From Gammaproteobacteria bacterium MFB021 (GTDB lineage: Bacteria; Pseudomonadota; Gammaproteobacteria; Pseudomonadales; Halomonadaceae), in assembly GCA_000737985.1 (NCBI GenBank), contig JNVT01000103.1:1-58485 (forward strand): 58,485 nucleotides of DNA, written 5' to 3'. Numbering within the stretch: position 1 is the first letter of the stretch; each line of letters starts with the position of its first letter. Positions 16,731 through 25,350 of this stretch are shown one piece after another. The notes beneath the pieces were generated by a model, which worked only from the letters and a program-made list of their open reading frames with translations, made no database searches and was not told where the DNA came from. The translations under genes and the position numbers were made by a program.

Positions 16731-17537
16731 ATGACGCCAGATTCACCTCACGCCACGCCCCACACCGAGCCTTCGCCCGAGGGCAGTGGCGCTACCGACG
16801 CTTACCACGACAGCAGCGAGACCGATCTCGGGGAACTGCCGGGGCCGCAGGAGCGCCCGGTCTCGATTCTCTTCAACGACACCGCCTACGCCACCGTGCT
16901 GGCGACGCCGGATCAGCTCGAAGCGCTGGCCGTCGGGTTCGCCTTCAGCGAAGGGGTGATCGACCGCTATGCCGATATCGCGTCGCTCGCCTGCGAGAGC
17001 AGCCGCCATGGCCATCGCGTGCGCCTGAACGTGGCGGCGCGGATCGAGCGGCGCGCGGCGGGGCAGGCGCGGGCCACCACCACCACCAGCGGTTGCGGCG
17101 CCTGCGGCGTGCAGGAAGAGTCGCAGCTGCTGTTCGGGCTGACGCGACTGGCACCGGCCAACCCACCGGCGCCGGCGGCGCTGCGCAGCGGGCTTGCAGC
17201 GCTCCAAGACCGCGCCGAGAGCGGTATGCACCTGGCCCTGAGTTTCGCCGCCGACGGCGAATTGATCGCCGCAGGGCGCGATATCGGGCGTCACAATGCG
17301 CTCGACAAGGTGATCGGCGAGGGATTGCGCCAGGGCCGTCAGGCCGCCTGGGCGATGACCTCGAGCCGCTGCAGCCTGGAACTGGTGCAGAAGAGCGTGC
17401 GCGCGGGTATCGCGACCCTGGCGACGCTTTCCTACCCCTCGCGCCTGGCGGTAGAGGTGGCGCGAGCCTGCAATCTCACCCTGATCAACTGCCACCGTGG
17501 ACGCCGGCTCGAACTGTTGAGCCGAGGCGACCGCTGA
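16731..17537 (+). CDS. fdhD: Formate dehydrogenase accessory sulfurtransferase FdhD
   Basis: FdhD passes sulfur from IscS to the molybdenum cofactor of formate dehydrogenases, giving the active sulfurated enzyme. The protein has 268 residues. The catalytic cysteines are Cys122 and Cys125 in SGCGACGV (E. coli Cys121 and Cys124). The conserved RDIGRHNALDKVIG and SSRCSLELVQK blocks follow. The N-terminus is about 20 residues longer than usual and rich in Pro, Glu and Thr. ATG 16731 has GGAGAG some 12 bases upstream, a long spacing. The next gene on the same strand is a YdeP-type molybdopterin oxidoreductase, its probable target, though 386 bases and a candidate promoter lie between them. Confidence 0.93.
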   Translation: MTPDSPHATPHTEPSPEGSGATDAYHDSSETDLGELPGPQERPVSILFNDTAYATVLATPDQLEALAVGFAFSEGVIDRYADIASLACESSRHGHRVRLNVAARIERRAAGQARATTTTSGCGACGVQEESQLLFGLTRLAPANPPAPAALRSGLAALQDRAESGMHLALSFAADGELIAAGRDIGRHNALDKVIGEGLRQGRQAAWAMTSSRCSLELVQKSVRAGIATLATLSYPSRLAVEVARACNLTLINCHRGRRLELLSRGDR

Positions 17538-17678
17538 TCCGTTCGATCCGCTAGTCTGACCCGCTAGCTCCACGCCGTTCCTCTACGCCGTTCATCCACG
17601 TCGATCCATAAGCCCCGGGCCGCCGTCCTCAAGCGCGCCGCCGCGAGGCCGATAAGCCCTGCCTTGACGCCCTCAGTG

Positions 17679-17698
17679 GTGGCTGTATCGACAGCCAC
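17679..17698. other. Perfect inverted repeat between fdhD and the YdeP-type gene
   Basis: GTGGCTGT and ACAGCCAC form an 8-bp dyad around ATCG. It is not followed by a T-run. It could be an operator for the downstream promoter or a weak fdhD terminator. It lies 20 bases upstream of the candidate promoter region. Confidence 0.5.
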
Positions 17699-17718
17699 TA
17701 GTTAGCGGGCGTACTATG

Positions 17719-17759
17719 CTTTCGTATTATACTTTGGTATTAACCTTAGGCTTTGGTAT
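17719..17759. promoter_or_regulatory. Three direct repeats of CTTTSGTAT
   Basis: CTTTCGTAT at 17719-17727, CTTTGGTAT at 17732-17740 and CTTTGGTAT at 17751-17759. Starts are 13 and 19 bases apart, so not all on one face of the helix. They overlap the candidate -10 at 17725-17730 and lie 165-205 bases before the ATG. They may be binding sites for a regulator of the YdeP-type gene. The function is inferred from repetition and position. Confidence 0.55.
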
Positions 17760-17923
17760 GGAGCGATGCCCGGGCGCCGGGTGCGACTCCGCGCCGATCG
17801 CCCACGTGCCCCGATCTCCAGCCGGTCTCGCCCAGCCTTCGAGGCGATTTCCCGTCAGCGCGTGCCCGCGCGCGAGCGCTGGTGATCCGGCCGAGCGCAC
17901 GCCTTCACGCAGCAAGGAACCCC

Positions 17924-20272
17924 ATGTCCCAGTCTCGCCAAGCCCCTGAGTCTCCGGTCTCTCACGAGCCGCCGCAGGCGGGCCTCGCCCGCGACCCCAA
18001 GGTCTTCTCCTACCGCAACCCGGCCGGTGGCTGGGGTGCGCTCAAGTCGGTGGGCAAGCATCTGTGGCATAGCCGCTCGCCGGCGCTCAATGCGCGCTCG
18101 CTGTTCAAGCTCAACCAGCCCGACGGCTTCGACTGCCCCGGCTGTGCCTGGGGCGACCCGGAGCACGGCTCGTCGTTCGAGTTCTGCGAGAACGGGGTCA
18201 AGGCGGTGACCTGGGAAGCCACCGCCAAGCGCGTCACGCGCGAGTTCTTCGCCCGCCACAGCGTCAGCGAACTCAAGACCTGGGACGACTACCAGCTCGA
18301 GGATCAGGGGCGGCTGGTGGAGCCGATGCGCTACAACGCCGAGACCGATCACTACGAGCCGATCGCGTGGGAAGACGCACTCGCACTGGTGGCGCAGGAA
18401 CTCGAGGCGCTGCCGACCCCCGACGACGCCATCTTCTATACCTCGGGCAAGGCCGGTAACGAGTCGGCCTACGTGTTCCAGCTGCTGGCGCGGCGCTTCG
18501 GCACCAACAACCTGCCGGACTGCTCCAACATGTGCCACGAGGCCAGCGGCGTCGCGCTCAACGCGGCTCTGGGTACCGGCAAGGGCAGTGTTCGGCTGGA
18601 GGATTTCGAGCGCGCCGAGGCGATCTTCGTGTTCGGCCAGAACCCTGGTACCAACCATCCGCGCATGCTTGGCGTGCTGCGCGAAGCGGCCGAGCGCGGC
18701 GCCACCATCGTCTCCTTCAACCCGCTCAAGGAGCGCGGGCTGGAGAAGTTCGCCGACCCGCAGAAGCCGCTGGAGATGCTGCACAACGGTAGCCATCGCA
18801 TCAGCACCTTCTATTTCCGCCCCAAGCTGGGCGGTGACATGGCCGCCGTGCGCGGCATGGCCAAGGCGCTGTTCGAGCGCGATGCCGCCGGTGAAGCGGT
18901 GCTCGACCACGCCTTCCTGGCCGCGCATACCGCGCATCTCGAAGCTTATCGGATACGGGTCGAGGCCACCGAGTGGGCCGAGCTCGAGGCCCAGTCGGGG
19001 CTGTCTGAGCGTGAAATGCGCGAGGCCGCGAATCTCTACGCCCGCTCGCGTGCCACCATCGCCTGCTGGGCCATGGGCATCACCCAGCACGTGCACTCGG
19101 TGGCCACCGTGCGCGAGATCGTCAATCTGCTGATGCTGGGCGGCAACCTGGGCAAGCCCGGCGCCGGCACCTCGCCGGTACGCGGCCACTCCAACGTCCA
19201 GGGCGACCGCACCATGGGGATCTTCGAGAAGCCCGCGGAGGAGCTGCTCGACGCGCTGGAGGCCTACTATCAGCACCCCATGCCGCGCCATCACGGGGTC
19301 GACTCGGTGGCTGCGGTCAAGGCGATGCGCGACCAGCCGGGCAAGGTCTTCGTCGGCCTGGCCGGCAACTTCACCCGCGCCATCTCCGACAGCGGTGTCA
19401 CCGAGCAGGCGATGGCCAACTGCGCGCTGACCGCCTTCATCAGCACCAAGCTCAACCGTAGCCATCTGATCACCGGGCGCGAGGCGCTGATCCTGCCGTG
19501 CCTGGGGCGCAGCGAGATCGACCGCAACGCGGCAGGCAAGGCGCAACTGATCACGGTCGAGGATTCGATGAGCATGGTGCACGGCTCGGCGGGCATCAAT
19601 CGCCCGGCGGACAAGGCGCTGCGTTCGGAGGTCGCGATCCTCACCGGTATCGCCGAGCGCCTGTTCGGCGACGGCGACAGCGTGGAGTGGGCGGCGCTGC
19701 GCGAGAATTACGACCGCATTCGCGAGCATATCGCCGCGGTGATCCCCGGTTTCGACGACTTCAACACCCGGGTGCGCGCGCCGCGGGGCTTCTGGCTGGC
19801 CAACCCGGTGGCACGCCGCGAGTTCCCGACGGCCAGCGGCCAGGCGGAGTTCTCCGACGACGCACTGCCGGGCGAGGTGATGCATCAGCGGCTCGCAGCC
19901 CGGGAGGGCTGGATCACGCTGCAGACGATGCGCTCGCACGACCAGTACAACACCACGGTCTACGGCTACGACGACCGTTATCGCGGCATCGAGAACGGCC
20001 GTCGGGTGATCTTTCTCAATCCCGAGGATATCGACCGGCTGGGGTTTGCCGTGGGGCAGTGGGTCGACCTGATCGGCGAGTCGGACGACGGCGTGACGCG
20101 GCGTGCTGACGGCTTCAAGATCGTCGCCTACGATACGCCCGCCGGCTGCGCCGCCGCCTACTACCCGGAAACCAACCCGCTGATCCCGCTCGACCACAAA
20201 GGCGAGCAGAGCCACACCCCGGCATCGAAGTCGGTGGCCGTGCGCCTGGCAGCGAGCGCTCGCCTTGCCTGA
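17924..20272 (+). CDS. YdeP/FdhF-like molybdopterin oxidoreductase alpha subunit
   Basis: Cytoplasmic molybdenum oxidoreductase of the DMSO-reductase superfamily, related to E. coli YdeP (acid resistance) and annotated as formate dehydrogenase-like. The protein has 782 residues and no Tat signal. Three N-terminal cysteines, Cys71, Cys74 and Cys88 (CPGC...C), suggest an Fe-S site reduced relative to four-cysteine FdhF. Cys204 followed by His205 in SNMCHEASG aligns with the selenocysteine-His of FdhF, so the metal ligand is cysteine. The C-terminal cofactor-binding domain starts near residue 660. ATG 17924 has AAGGAA upstream. A true formate substrate is not shown; YdeP relatives are of unknown substrate. 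fdhD upstream supports a sulfurated cofactor. Confidence 0.87.
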   Translation: MSQSRQAPESPVSHEPPQAGLARDPKVFSYRNPAGGWGALKSVGKHLWHSRSPALNARSLFKLNQPDGFDCPGCAWGDPEHGSSFEFCENGVKAVTWEATAKRVTREFFARHSVSELKTWDDYQLEDQGRLVEPMRYNAETDHYEPIAWEDALALVAQELEALPTPDDAIFYTSGKAGNESAYVFQLLARRFGTNNLPDCSNMCHEASGVALNAALGTGKGSVRLEDFERAEAIFVFGQNPGTNHPRMLGVLREAAERGATIVSFNPLKERGLEKFADPQKPLEMLHNGSHRISTFYFRPKLGGDMAAVRGMAKALFERDAAGEAVLDHAFLAAHTAHLEAYRIRVEATEWAELEAQSGLSEREMREAANLYARSRATIACWAMGITQHVHSVATVREIVNLLMLGGNLGKPGAGTSPVRGHSNVQGDRTMGIFEKPAEELLDALEAYYQHPMPRHHGVDSVAAVKAMRDQPGKVFVGLAGNFTRAISDSGVTEQAMANCALTAFISTKLNRSHLITGREALILPCLGRSEIDRNAAGKAQLITVEDSMSMVHGSAGINRPADKALRSEVAILTGIAERLFGDGDSVEWAALRENYDRIREHIAAVIPGFDDFNTRVRAPRGFWLANPVARREFPTASGQAEFSDDALPGEVMHQRLAAREGWITLQTMRSHDQYNTTVYGYDDRYRGIENGRRVIFLNPEDIDRLGFAVGQWVDLIGESDDGVTRRADGFKIVAYDTPAGCAAAYYPETNPLIPLDHKGEQSHTPASKSVAVRLAASARLA

Positions 20273-20561
20273 GCGTGGGTCATCCGAGCTCGATGTCGTC
20301 GGCCTCGAGCGTCGCTTCACGGCGCTCCAGGCGGCGCATCCCGAACTCGACCCGCTGGCGCTGGTGCTACTGGCGGCGCTGCGTGACGTCAACGACCCGC
20401 CGCTCTCCAGCGCGCGGCTGTCGCGTCATCTGGGCATCGAGCATGCCCTGGTGCGCCGCGCCGCCGCCGAGCTCGAAGCCGCCGGCTGGATCGCCACCCA
20501 GGCCCGCGGTGGCGCCAGCCCGGCACTGGGGCTGCGACTGCTCGCCGACGTCGACGCCTGA
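20265..20561 (+). CDS. Small winged-helix-like protein overlapping the YdeP gene
   Basis: A 98-residue protein starting at TTG 20265 and overlapping the last eight bases of the YdeP-type gene, so translation is probably coupled. The middle has two or three helices and the pattern SSARLSRHLGIEHALVRRAAAELE followed by AGWIATQARG, which reads as a helix-turn-helix and wing of the MarR/ArsR kind. It may be a regulator of the operon, or an accessory to the oxidoreductase. The DNA-binding role is an inference from sequence pattern, and the family is not identified. Confidence 0.6.
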   Translation: MPERGSSELDVVGLERRFTALQAAHPELDPLALVLLAALRDVNDPPLSSARLSRHLGIEHALVRRAAAELEAAGWIATQARGGASPALGLRLLADVDA

Positions 20562-20685
20562 CACTCAAACGCCCCCCGCGCTCCGACGTCGCAACTCCTA
20601 TCTGGCGCTATCCTGAGCGCATGGCGCCGATGCGCTCGCGCGAGCGTATCGGCGCCTATCACTTGCGCTTCATCCGGAGGAACCG

Positions 20686-21450
20686 ATGTCTGAATCACAG
20701 CTGCAGGGCCGTATCGCTGTCATCACCGGTGGTGGCGTGGGTATCGGCTACGCCGTTGCCCGAGCACTGGCGGCGGCCGGCGCCCGCGTGGTCGTCACCT
20801 ATCGCTCCCACCAGCCTGACGCCGCGGCACTCGAGGCGCTCAGTGCCAGCGGGGGCGAGCCGGCATTGGCACGGGCGCTCGACGTCACCGACGAGGCGGC
20901 GGTGGCCGAGTTCGCCGACTGGCTGCGGGCCGAATGCGGCCGGGTCGACATTCTGATCAACAACGCCGGCGGTCTGGTGCAGCGCTCGAGCATCGAGGAG
21001 ATGCCCTACACCCTGTGGCGCCAGGTGCAGACGCTCAACGTCGACTCGGTGTTTCTGATGACCCACTACCTGCTGCCGCTGTTCGGCGCCGAGGGCGGGC
21101 GCATCATCACGCTGTCGTCGCTGGCCGGGCGCAATGGCGGCCACCCCGGGGCCACCGCCTACGCCACCGCCAAGGCCGCGCTGTTCGGCTTCACCCGCGG
21201 GCTGGCCAAGGAGGTCGCCGCACGCGGCATCACCGTCAACGCGCTGGCGCCGGGTTTCATCGAGGCGACCCCGTTCCACGCCACCTTCACCAGCGAAGCG
21301 TCCAAGCGCGACACCGTTGCCGGCATTCCCGCCGGGCGCGCCGGCGTGCCCGAGGACGTCGCCTCGGCCGCGCTGTGGCTGGCCAGTGACGGTGCCGCCT
21401 TCGTCTCGGGGAGCATTGTCGACATCAATGGCGCCCAGTATTTCGGCTAG
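20686..21450 (+). CDS. Short-chain dehydrogenase/reductase
   Basis: NAD(P)-dependent oxidoreductase of the classical SDR family, 254 residues. The Rossmann motif TGGGVGIG is at residues 14-21, the NNAGG motif at 92-96, and the catalytic residues are Ser145 and the YATAK motif (Tyr159, Lys163). The closest well-known relatives are 3-oxoacyl-ACP reductases (FabG) and sugar or alcohol dehydrogenases; the substrate cannot be inferred. The Tyr-Arg-Ser segment after the second strand (residues 39-41) suggests NADP. ATG 20686 has CGGAGG about five bases upstream. It stands between the YdeP cluster and the AtuA cassette and may belong to neither. Confidence 0.9.
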   Translation: MSESQLQGRIAVITGGGVGIGYAVARALAAAGARVVVTYRSHQPDAAALEALSASGGEPALARALDVTDEAAVAEFADWLRAECGRVDILINNAGGLVQRSSIEEMPYTLWRQVQTLNVDSVFLMTHYLLPLFGAEGGRIITLSSLAGRNGGHPGATAYATAKAALFGFTRGLAKEVAARGITVNALAPGFIEATPFHATFTSEASKRDTVAGIPAGRAGVPEDVASAALWLASDGAAFVSGSIVDINGAQYFG

Positions 21451-21473
21451 CCCCTGTCAGACACTGCCGGCGC

Positions 21474-22193
21474 TCACCGACTTTTCGCACCAAGCCTGGC
21501 GAGGAAGTCGCCCAGCGCCTGTGACAGCGGTCCCGCACCGTCGAGCATCGGGGTGTGGCCGGCGTCGAGGCGCCGCAGGCGGGCGTCGGCGATACCGTCT
21601 GCCAGGGTGGCGGCGTGCTGCCAGCTGCGCGCCGGGTCACGCTCGCCATGCACCACCAAGGTGGGGCAGCGAATCTCGCTCAGCCGTGCGCGGAGATCGA
21701 GCCGGCGCAGGCTGCACATGGCCCGATAGGCGCGCTCGGGGTCACAGCCGCGGGCGTACTCGCGCAGCCGCTCGCCATGGCGTGCCAGCGCCGCCTCGCC
21801 GACGCAGCGGCGCAGGAAGGCCTCGATGAAACCCTCGCCCCACTGCGCGCGCAGCCGTTGGGGTAGCTGCGGGTCGCCGTGGCCGGCCGCGCTGGCGCCG
21901 GTGTCGATCAGCACCAGTCCGGCCAGACGCGTGCCCAGGGCGGCGGCCAGCTGCAGCGCGATGACGCCGCCGGCGGAGTGGCCGACCAGCAGCGTCGGCG
22001 TTGTCCTCTGCGGCCAGTGGCGCAGGAGCTGGTCGGCGGCCTGGATCAGGTCGCCATCACCCGGGCCGTTGAGCCAGTCGACGCCATGCCAGTGCCAGCC
22101 GTCGGGCAGTGCCACCTCGGCGAAGATCGTCGGTGGCAGCAGCGTGCCGGGCAGTGCCACCAGGACACCGCCCGCGGGTATGACCTCAGCCAC
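21474..22193 (-). CDS. Alpha/beta hydrolase, last gene of the AtuA cassette
   Basis: A 239-residue esterase-fold protein of the BioH kind. The nucleophile elbow is GHSAG with Ser73, the acid is in VVHGERDPAR and the histidine in DAGHTP. It begins with GTG at 22193, eight bases inside the end of the CitMHS gene, so the two are translationally coupled. In the cassette it could cleave a CoA thioester or ester derived from the transported compound; this is an inference from position. BioH itself acts on pimeloyl-ACP methyl ester, but no biotin genes are near. Confidence 0.82.
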   Translation of the reverse strand: MAEVIPAGGVLVALPGTLLPPTIFAEVALPDGWHWHGVDWLNGPGDGDLIQAADQLLRHWPQRTTPTLLVGHSAGGVIALQLAAALGTRLAGLVLIDTGASAAGHGDPQLPQRLRAQWGEGFIEAFLRRCVGEAALARHGERLREYARGCDPERAYRAMCSLRRLDLRARLSEIRCPTLVVHGERDPARSWQHAATLADGIADARLRRLDAGHTPMLDGAGPLSQALGDFLARLGAKSR

Positions 22194-23490
22194 CGATGGC
22201 GCCGATCGCCCAGGCGAAGGCCAGCAGCACGATGCCGATGCCCCACGCCCACAGGAAGGTGAACTTGAGGTGCTCGCGCAGTTCCACCTGGGCCAGCCCG
22301 ATGGCCAGATAGACGCTGGGCACCACCGGGCTGATGCTGAAGCCGGTGTTCTCGCCGATCAGCATGGCGCGGGCCACCGCGTCCACCGGTACGCCGGCAG
22401 CGGTAGCGATGTCGCGCACGATCGGCATCAGCGCGAAGTAGTAGGCGTCGGGCGAGAACAGCATGCCCAGCGGGACGCCGAAGAAGCCCACGATCAGATG
22501 CAGTACCCCGGCCGAGCCCGCCGGCAGCAGCGCAATAAGCGCCGCAGCCATGCCGTCGGACATACCGGCGCCGGCCAGAATCCCGAGCAGAATCCCCGCC
22601 GCCAGCATCACCAGCGCCATCTGCAGCGCGTCATTGGCATGGCGTGCGAGCTGGCGTCCCTGTTCGTCCGGGCGCGGATAGTTGAGCAGCAGGGCGATGC
22701 CGAGCCCGACCATGAAACTGGCGTAGAGCGGGAAGGCGCCGGTGAACAGGATCAGCAGGATGATCAGGGTCAGCGCCACGTTGGCCCAGTAGCGCCAGTC
22801 GCCGAGGGCGAGTGCGGTTTCGCGCGGTGGCAGCAGATAGGCCGACATGTCGCCGCCGGCGCTGTGGCCCTCGGCGCGCAACCGGCGCTGGGCACGTATG
22901 CCGAAGACACAGGCCAGGCCCAGCAGCAGCGCGATCCCCAGCGCCTGAACCGGCACCAGCGGCAGCCACAGCGCGGAGGCATCGACCCCGGCGGTGGCCG
23001 CGGCACGCGCGGTGGGTCCGCCCCAGGGCACCATGTTGACCACCCCGGCGGTCAGCCCGACCAGGCAGAGCAGGATCAGCGGGCTCATCCGCAGACGCTG
23101 ATAGAGCGGCAGGAAGGCGGGAATGGTGAGCAGGAAGGTGGCCGCGCCGACACCGTCGAGATGCGCGATGCCGGCCACCAGCACGGTGACGACGGCGACC
23201 CGCAGCGGCTCGCCACGGGTGCGCCGGATCAAGAAATTGACCAGCGGATCGAACAGGCCGCGCTCGCGCATGATGCCGAAGTAGAGAATGGCGAAGATGA
23301 ACAGCGTCGCGGTGGGCGCGACCGCGAGTAGGCCAGACTTGATGAAGCCGCCGGTCTCGGCCGGTGAGAAGCCGGCCAGCAGACAGGCCGCGACCGGCAC
23401 CAGCGCGAAGGCGACCACCGGGGTCAGCCGCTTGAGCAGTATCAGCGCGATGATGCCCAGCATCATTACGAATCCGAGCGTTGTTATCAT
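22186..23490 (-). CDS. CitMHS family transporter
   Basis: Inner-membrane symporter of the citrate-Mg2+:H+ (CitMHS) family, 434 residues with about eleven or twelve hydrophobic segments. Typical features are a long cytoplasmic loop near residues 205-235 and the late motif LIGENTGFSISPVVPSVYLA, which marks the second repeat. Known members carry metal-complexed citrate; others serve related organic acids. ATG 23490 has GGAG five bases upstream. It follows the small AtuA-partner gene after 36 bases and overlaps the hydrolase gene, so it belongs to the operon controlled by the divergent LysR gene. The actual substrate is unknown, likely a tricarboxylate or branched acid. Confidence 0.85.
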   Translation of the reverse strand: MITTLGFVMMLGIIALILLKRLTPVVAFALVPVAACLLAGFSPAETGGFIKSGLLAVAPTATLFIFAILYFGIMRERGLFDPLVNFLIRRTRGEPLRVAVVTVLVAGIAHLDGVGAATFLLTIPAFLPLYQRLRMSPLILLCLVGLTAGVVNMVPWGGPTARAAATAGVDASALWLPLVPVQALGIALLLGLACVFGIRAQRRLRAEGHSAGGDMSAYLLPPRETALALGDWRYWANVALTLIILLILFTGAFPLYASFMVGLGIALLLNYPRPDEQGRQLARHANDALQMALVMLAAGILLGILAGAGMSDGMAAALIALLPAGSAGVLHLIVGFFGVPLGMLFSPDAYYFALMPIVRDIATAAGVPVDAVARAMLIGENTGFSISPVVPSVYLAIGLAQVELREHLKFTFLWAWGIGIVLLAFAWAIGAIGG

Positions 23491-23526
23491 AGTGGCTCCG
23501 TGCGTTGGCGTGTGTCGAAGGGCCTT

Positions 23527-23853
23527 TCAGGCCGCGGGCGAGGGCAGGCGCAGCCCCAGCAGCAGATAGCTGAGGCTCTTGCCGTGGCGGTCGAGGGTGG
23601 CGCTCTGGTTGACCCCGCCCTCCAGTGCACCGTCGATGACGAAGTTGATGCCGTGCAGGCCGGGCAGGCAGTGGCGGGTCACCTTGTGCGGGCGGCGATG
23701 GGCGAAGCGTTCAGCCACGATCGCTTCGGTCAGGGTGCGTTCCAGCCACGCATAGTGGGCCGGTTCGAACACGAACACCGCCACGTTGAGGGTGTTGCCC
23801 TTGTCGCCGGCACGGGCGTGGGCGACATCGGCGAGTAGAATCTTCGGATGCAT
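23527..23853 (-). CDS. AtuA-partner small protein (AtuA ferredoxin-fold domain)
   Basis: A 108-residue protein of the small domain that usually pairs with, or is fused to, the DUF1446/AtuA family (formerly DUF4387). The conserved opening is LADVAHARAGDKGNTLNVAVF; RAGDKGN is the hallmark. The central part is a beta-alpha-beta ferredoxin-like fold. ATG 23853 has GAGGAG eight bases upstream and the gene begins 11 bases after the AtuA-like stop. It probably forms a complex with the AtuA-like protein; its biochemical role is unestablished. Confidence 0.8.
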   Translation of the reverse strand: MHPKILLADVAHARAGDKGNTLNVAVFVFEPAHYAWLERTLTEAIVAERFAHRRPHKVTRHCLPGLHGINFVIDGALEGGVNQSATLDRHGKSLSYLLLGLRLPSPAA

Positions 23854-23864
23854 GCAAGGGCTCC

Positions 23865-25244
23865 TCAGTGCCAGGTCAGATAGGGGATGACCCGCGTACG
23901 GGGAATGAAGAAGGCCTGCGTGCGCAGCGACTCGCCGAGCTGCCGGCGAACTCCGCCGCCGCCCGCTGGGCCGTTGAGGTAGAGCGCCTCGACCTCCTGC
24001 AGCGCGCGCTCGATCGCCTCCCGATCGCGGTCGACGATTCCCACGCGCAGGCGTACGTCAGCGACCTCGGGGGCCGCCGCCAGCGCCTGATCCAGCCACG
24101 TGCCGTCGCCGTCGTTGAACAGGCTGGCAACGCCGATCACGTCAAAATGTGGGTGCAGCGCCGGGGTCTCCTCGGCCAGCCGCTGGCGCAGGATCTCCAG
24201 CGCCAGGCGCACCCGAGCCACTGCGCCGGGGCCGGCATAGGAGATACCCGCCTCGCCGAACCACAGCCCGCGCAGACCGAGATTGCCCTTGAGCGTGGCC
24301 GGCGCCGGGTGGCCGGTGATGCCGTGCACCGCGATTCGGTCGGGACCCAGGCGCTCGAGGTGGACGCCGGAGAGATCGAGGGTGACGTCCGGGGTCAGGT
24401 AGGCTGCCGGATCGTGGACTTCGTAGAGCAGCTGCTCCTTGACCGTGCGCTCACTGACGCCACCGCCGCTGCCGGGCACCTTGGTGATCACCAGGCTGCC
24501 GTCGCTGCCGACTTCGGCAATCGGGCAGCCGAGATGGGCGGGGTCGACCACCGGCTTGTGCGCGGGGTCGGCGAAGTAGCCGCCGCTGACCTGGGTGCCG
24601 CACTCGAGCAGATGGCCGGCGGCGGTGGCCACCGCTAGCTTGGCCCAGTCGTCACCGGCCCAGCCGTGGGCGTGGCGCAGCGCGCCCACCACCATCGAGG
24701 GGTCGGCGAGGCGTCCGCCGATCACGATATCGGCGCCCTCGGCCAGCGCTTGGGCCACCGCCTCGGCGCCGATATAGACATTGCACGAGACGATCTCGTC
24801 ACTTGGGCAGTCGGCGGGCAGCCAGTCGGCGTCGGCGGCTTCGCCAACCAGGTCGTCGCCGAGCACGCAGGCGATACGCGCCGTCAGCCCCAGGGCCGAT
24901 AGCTGATCGCGCAGGCGTCGAGCCGCGGCCGTCGGGTTGGCCGCGCCGCCGTTGGTGATGATCGGAATGCCTAGCGCAAGGCAGCGCGCCACCACCGGTT
25001 CGAGAAAGGCGAACAGCTGGCTGGCGTAGCCGCGCTCGGGGTCGCTCAAACGGCGCAGCTGCGCCTCGGCCAGGGTGCGCTCGGCGAGCAGTTCGAAGAA
25101 CAGGTAGCGCGGGCCATCACAGGCCGCCAGCGCCTCGACCAGCGCCACCGCGGCGCGCGGGCGATCACCGGCAAAACCGGCACCGCAGCCGATGTAGGCG
25201 CGGCCTGCAGCGGTAGACGGTGAGGGGAAAGGTGAATCGAGCAT
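23865..25244 (-). CDS. AtuA-like protein (DUF1446), acyclic terpene utilisation family
   Basis: A protein of 459 residues in the AtuA (DUF1446) family. AtuA of Pseudomonas belongs to the acyclic terpene utilisation gene set; the enzyme activity is not established. The N-terminal segment GCGAGFAGDRPRAAVALVEA and the middle part EIVSCNVYIGAEAV are typical of the family. ATG 25244 has AGGAAGC just upstream. It heads a minus-strand operon with its small partner, the CitMHS transporter and the hydrolase. In other bacteria AtuA/small-partner/CitMHS sets occur together, which suggests breakdown of a small carboxylate rather than a terpene here. Confidence 0.82.
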   Translation of the reverse strand: MLDSPFPSPSTAAGRAYIGCGAGFAGDRPRAAVALVEALAACDGPRYLFFELLAERTLAEAQLRRLSDPERGYASQLFAFLEPVVARCLALGIPIITNGGAANPTAAARRLRDQLSALGLTARIACVLGDDLVGEAADADWLPADCPSDEIVSCNVYIGAEAVAQALAEGADIVIGGRLADPSMVVGALRHAHGWAGDDWAKLAVATAAGHLLECGTQVSGGYFADPAHKPVVDPAHLGCPIAEVGSDGSLVITKVPGSGGGVSERTVKEQLLYEVHDPAAYLTPDVTLDLSGVHLERLGPDRIAVHGITGHPAPATLKGNLGLRGLWFGEAGISYAGPGAVARVRLALEILRQRLAEETPALHPHFDVIGVASLFNDGDGTWLDQALAAAPEVADVRLRVGIVDRDREAIERALQEVEALYLNGPAGGGGVRRQLGESLRTQAFFIPRTRVIPYLTWH

Positions 25245-25310
25245 GGGAGCTTCCTGCTGATAGCGTTGTGCCGACCATGGCCCGACGTGTCGTCATCAGG
25301 CAAAACCATA

Positions 25311-25327
25311 TATCTTATGAATTGATA
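25311..25327. promoter_or_regulatory. LysR-type box in the divergent AtuA/LysR intergenic region
   Basis: TATC-N9-GATA with a 17-bp dyad (25311-25314 and 25324-25327). It matches T-N11-A (T25313, A25325) and ATC-N9-GAT, the standard LysR binding pattern. It lies 24 bases before the LysR start and 67 bases before the AtuA-like start, the usual place for both autoregulation and control of the divergent operon. The surrounding sequence is AT-rich. Confidence 0.72.
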
Positions 25328-25350
25328 AAAATCCTTGATGCGAGAGCGCC

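Larger units (their letters stand above)
17538..17923. other. 386-base intergenic region before the YdeP-type gene
   Basis: No coding frame with family similarity is seen. It contains a perfect inverted repeat (17679-17698), an AT-rich stretch (about 17700-17760) unusual for this genome, three direct repeats (see separate entry) and the 5' leader of the YdeP gene. A candidate -10 TATTAT lies at 17725-17730, with TTAGCG at 17702-17707 and a 17-base spacer. I rate that promoter weakly because its -35 is poor. Confidence 0.5.

Noticed and set aside
17855-20392. Long antisense open frame (845 codons) opposite the YdeP-type gene
   Set aside because: It mirrors a well-supported gene; its protein is compositionally skewed (Arg, His, Val, Ala), without domains, and such frames are expected in GC-rich DNA.
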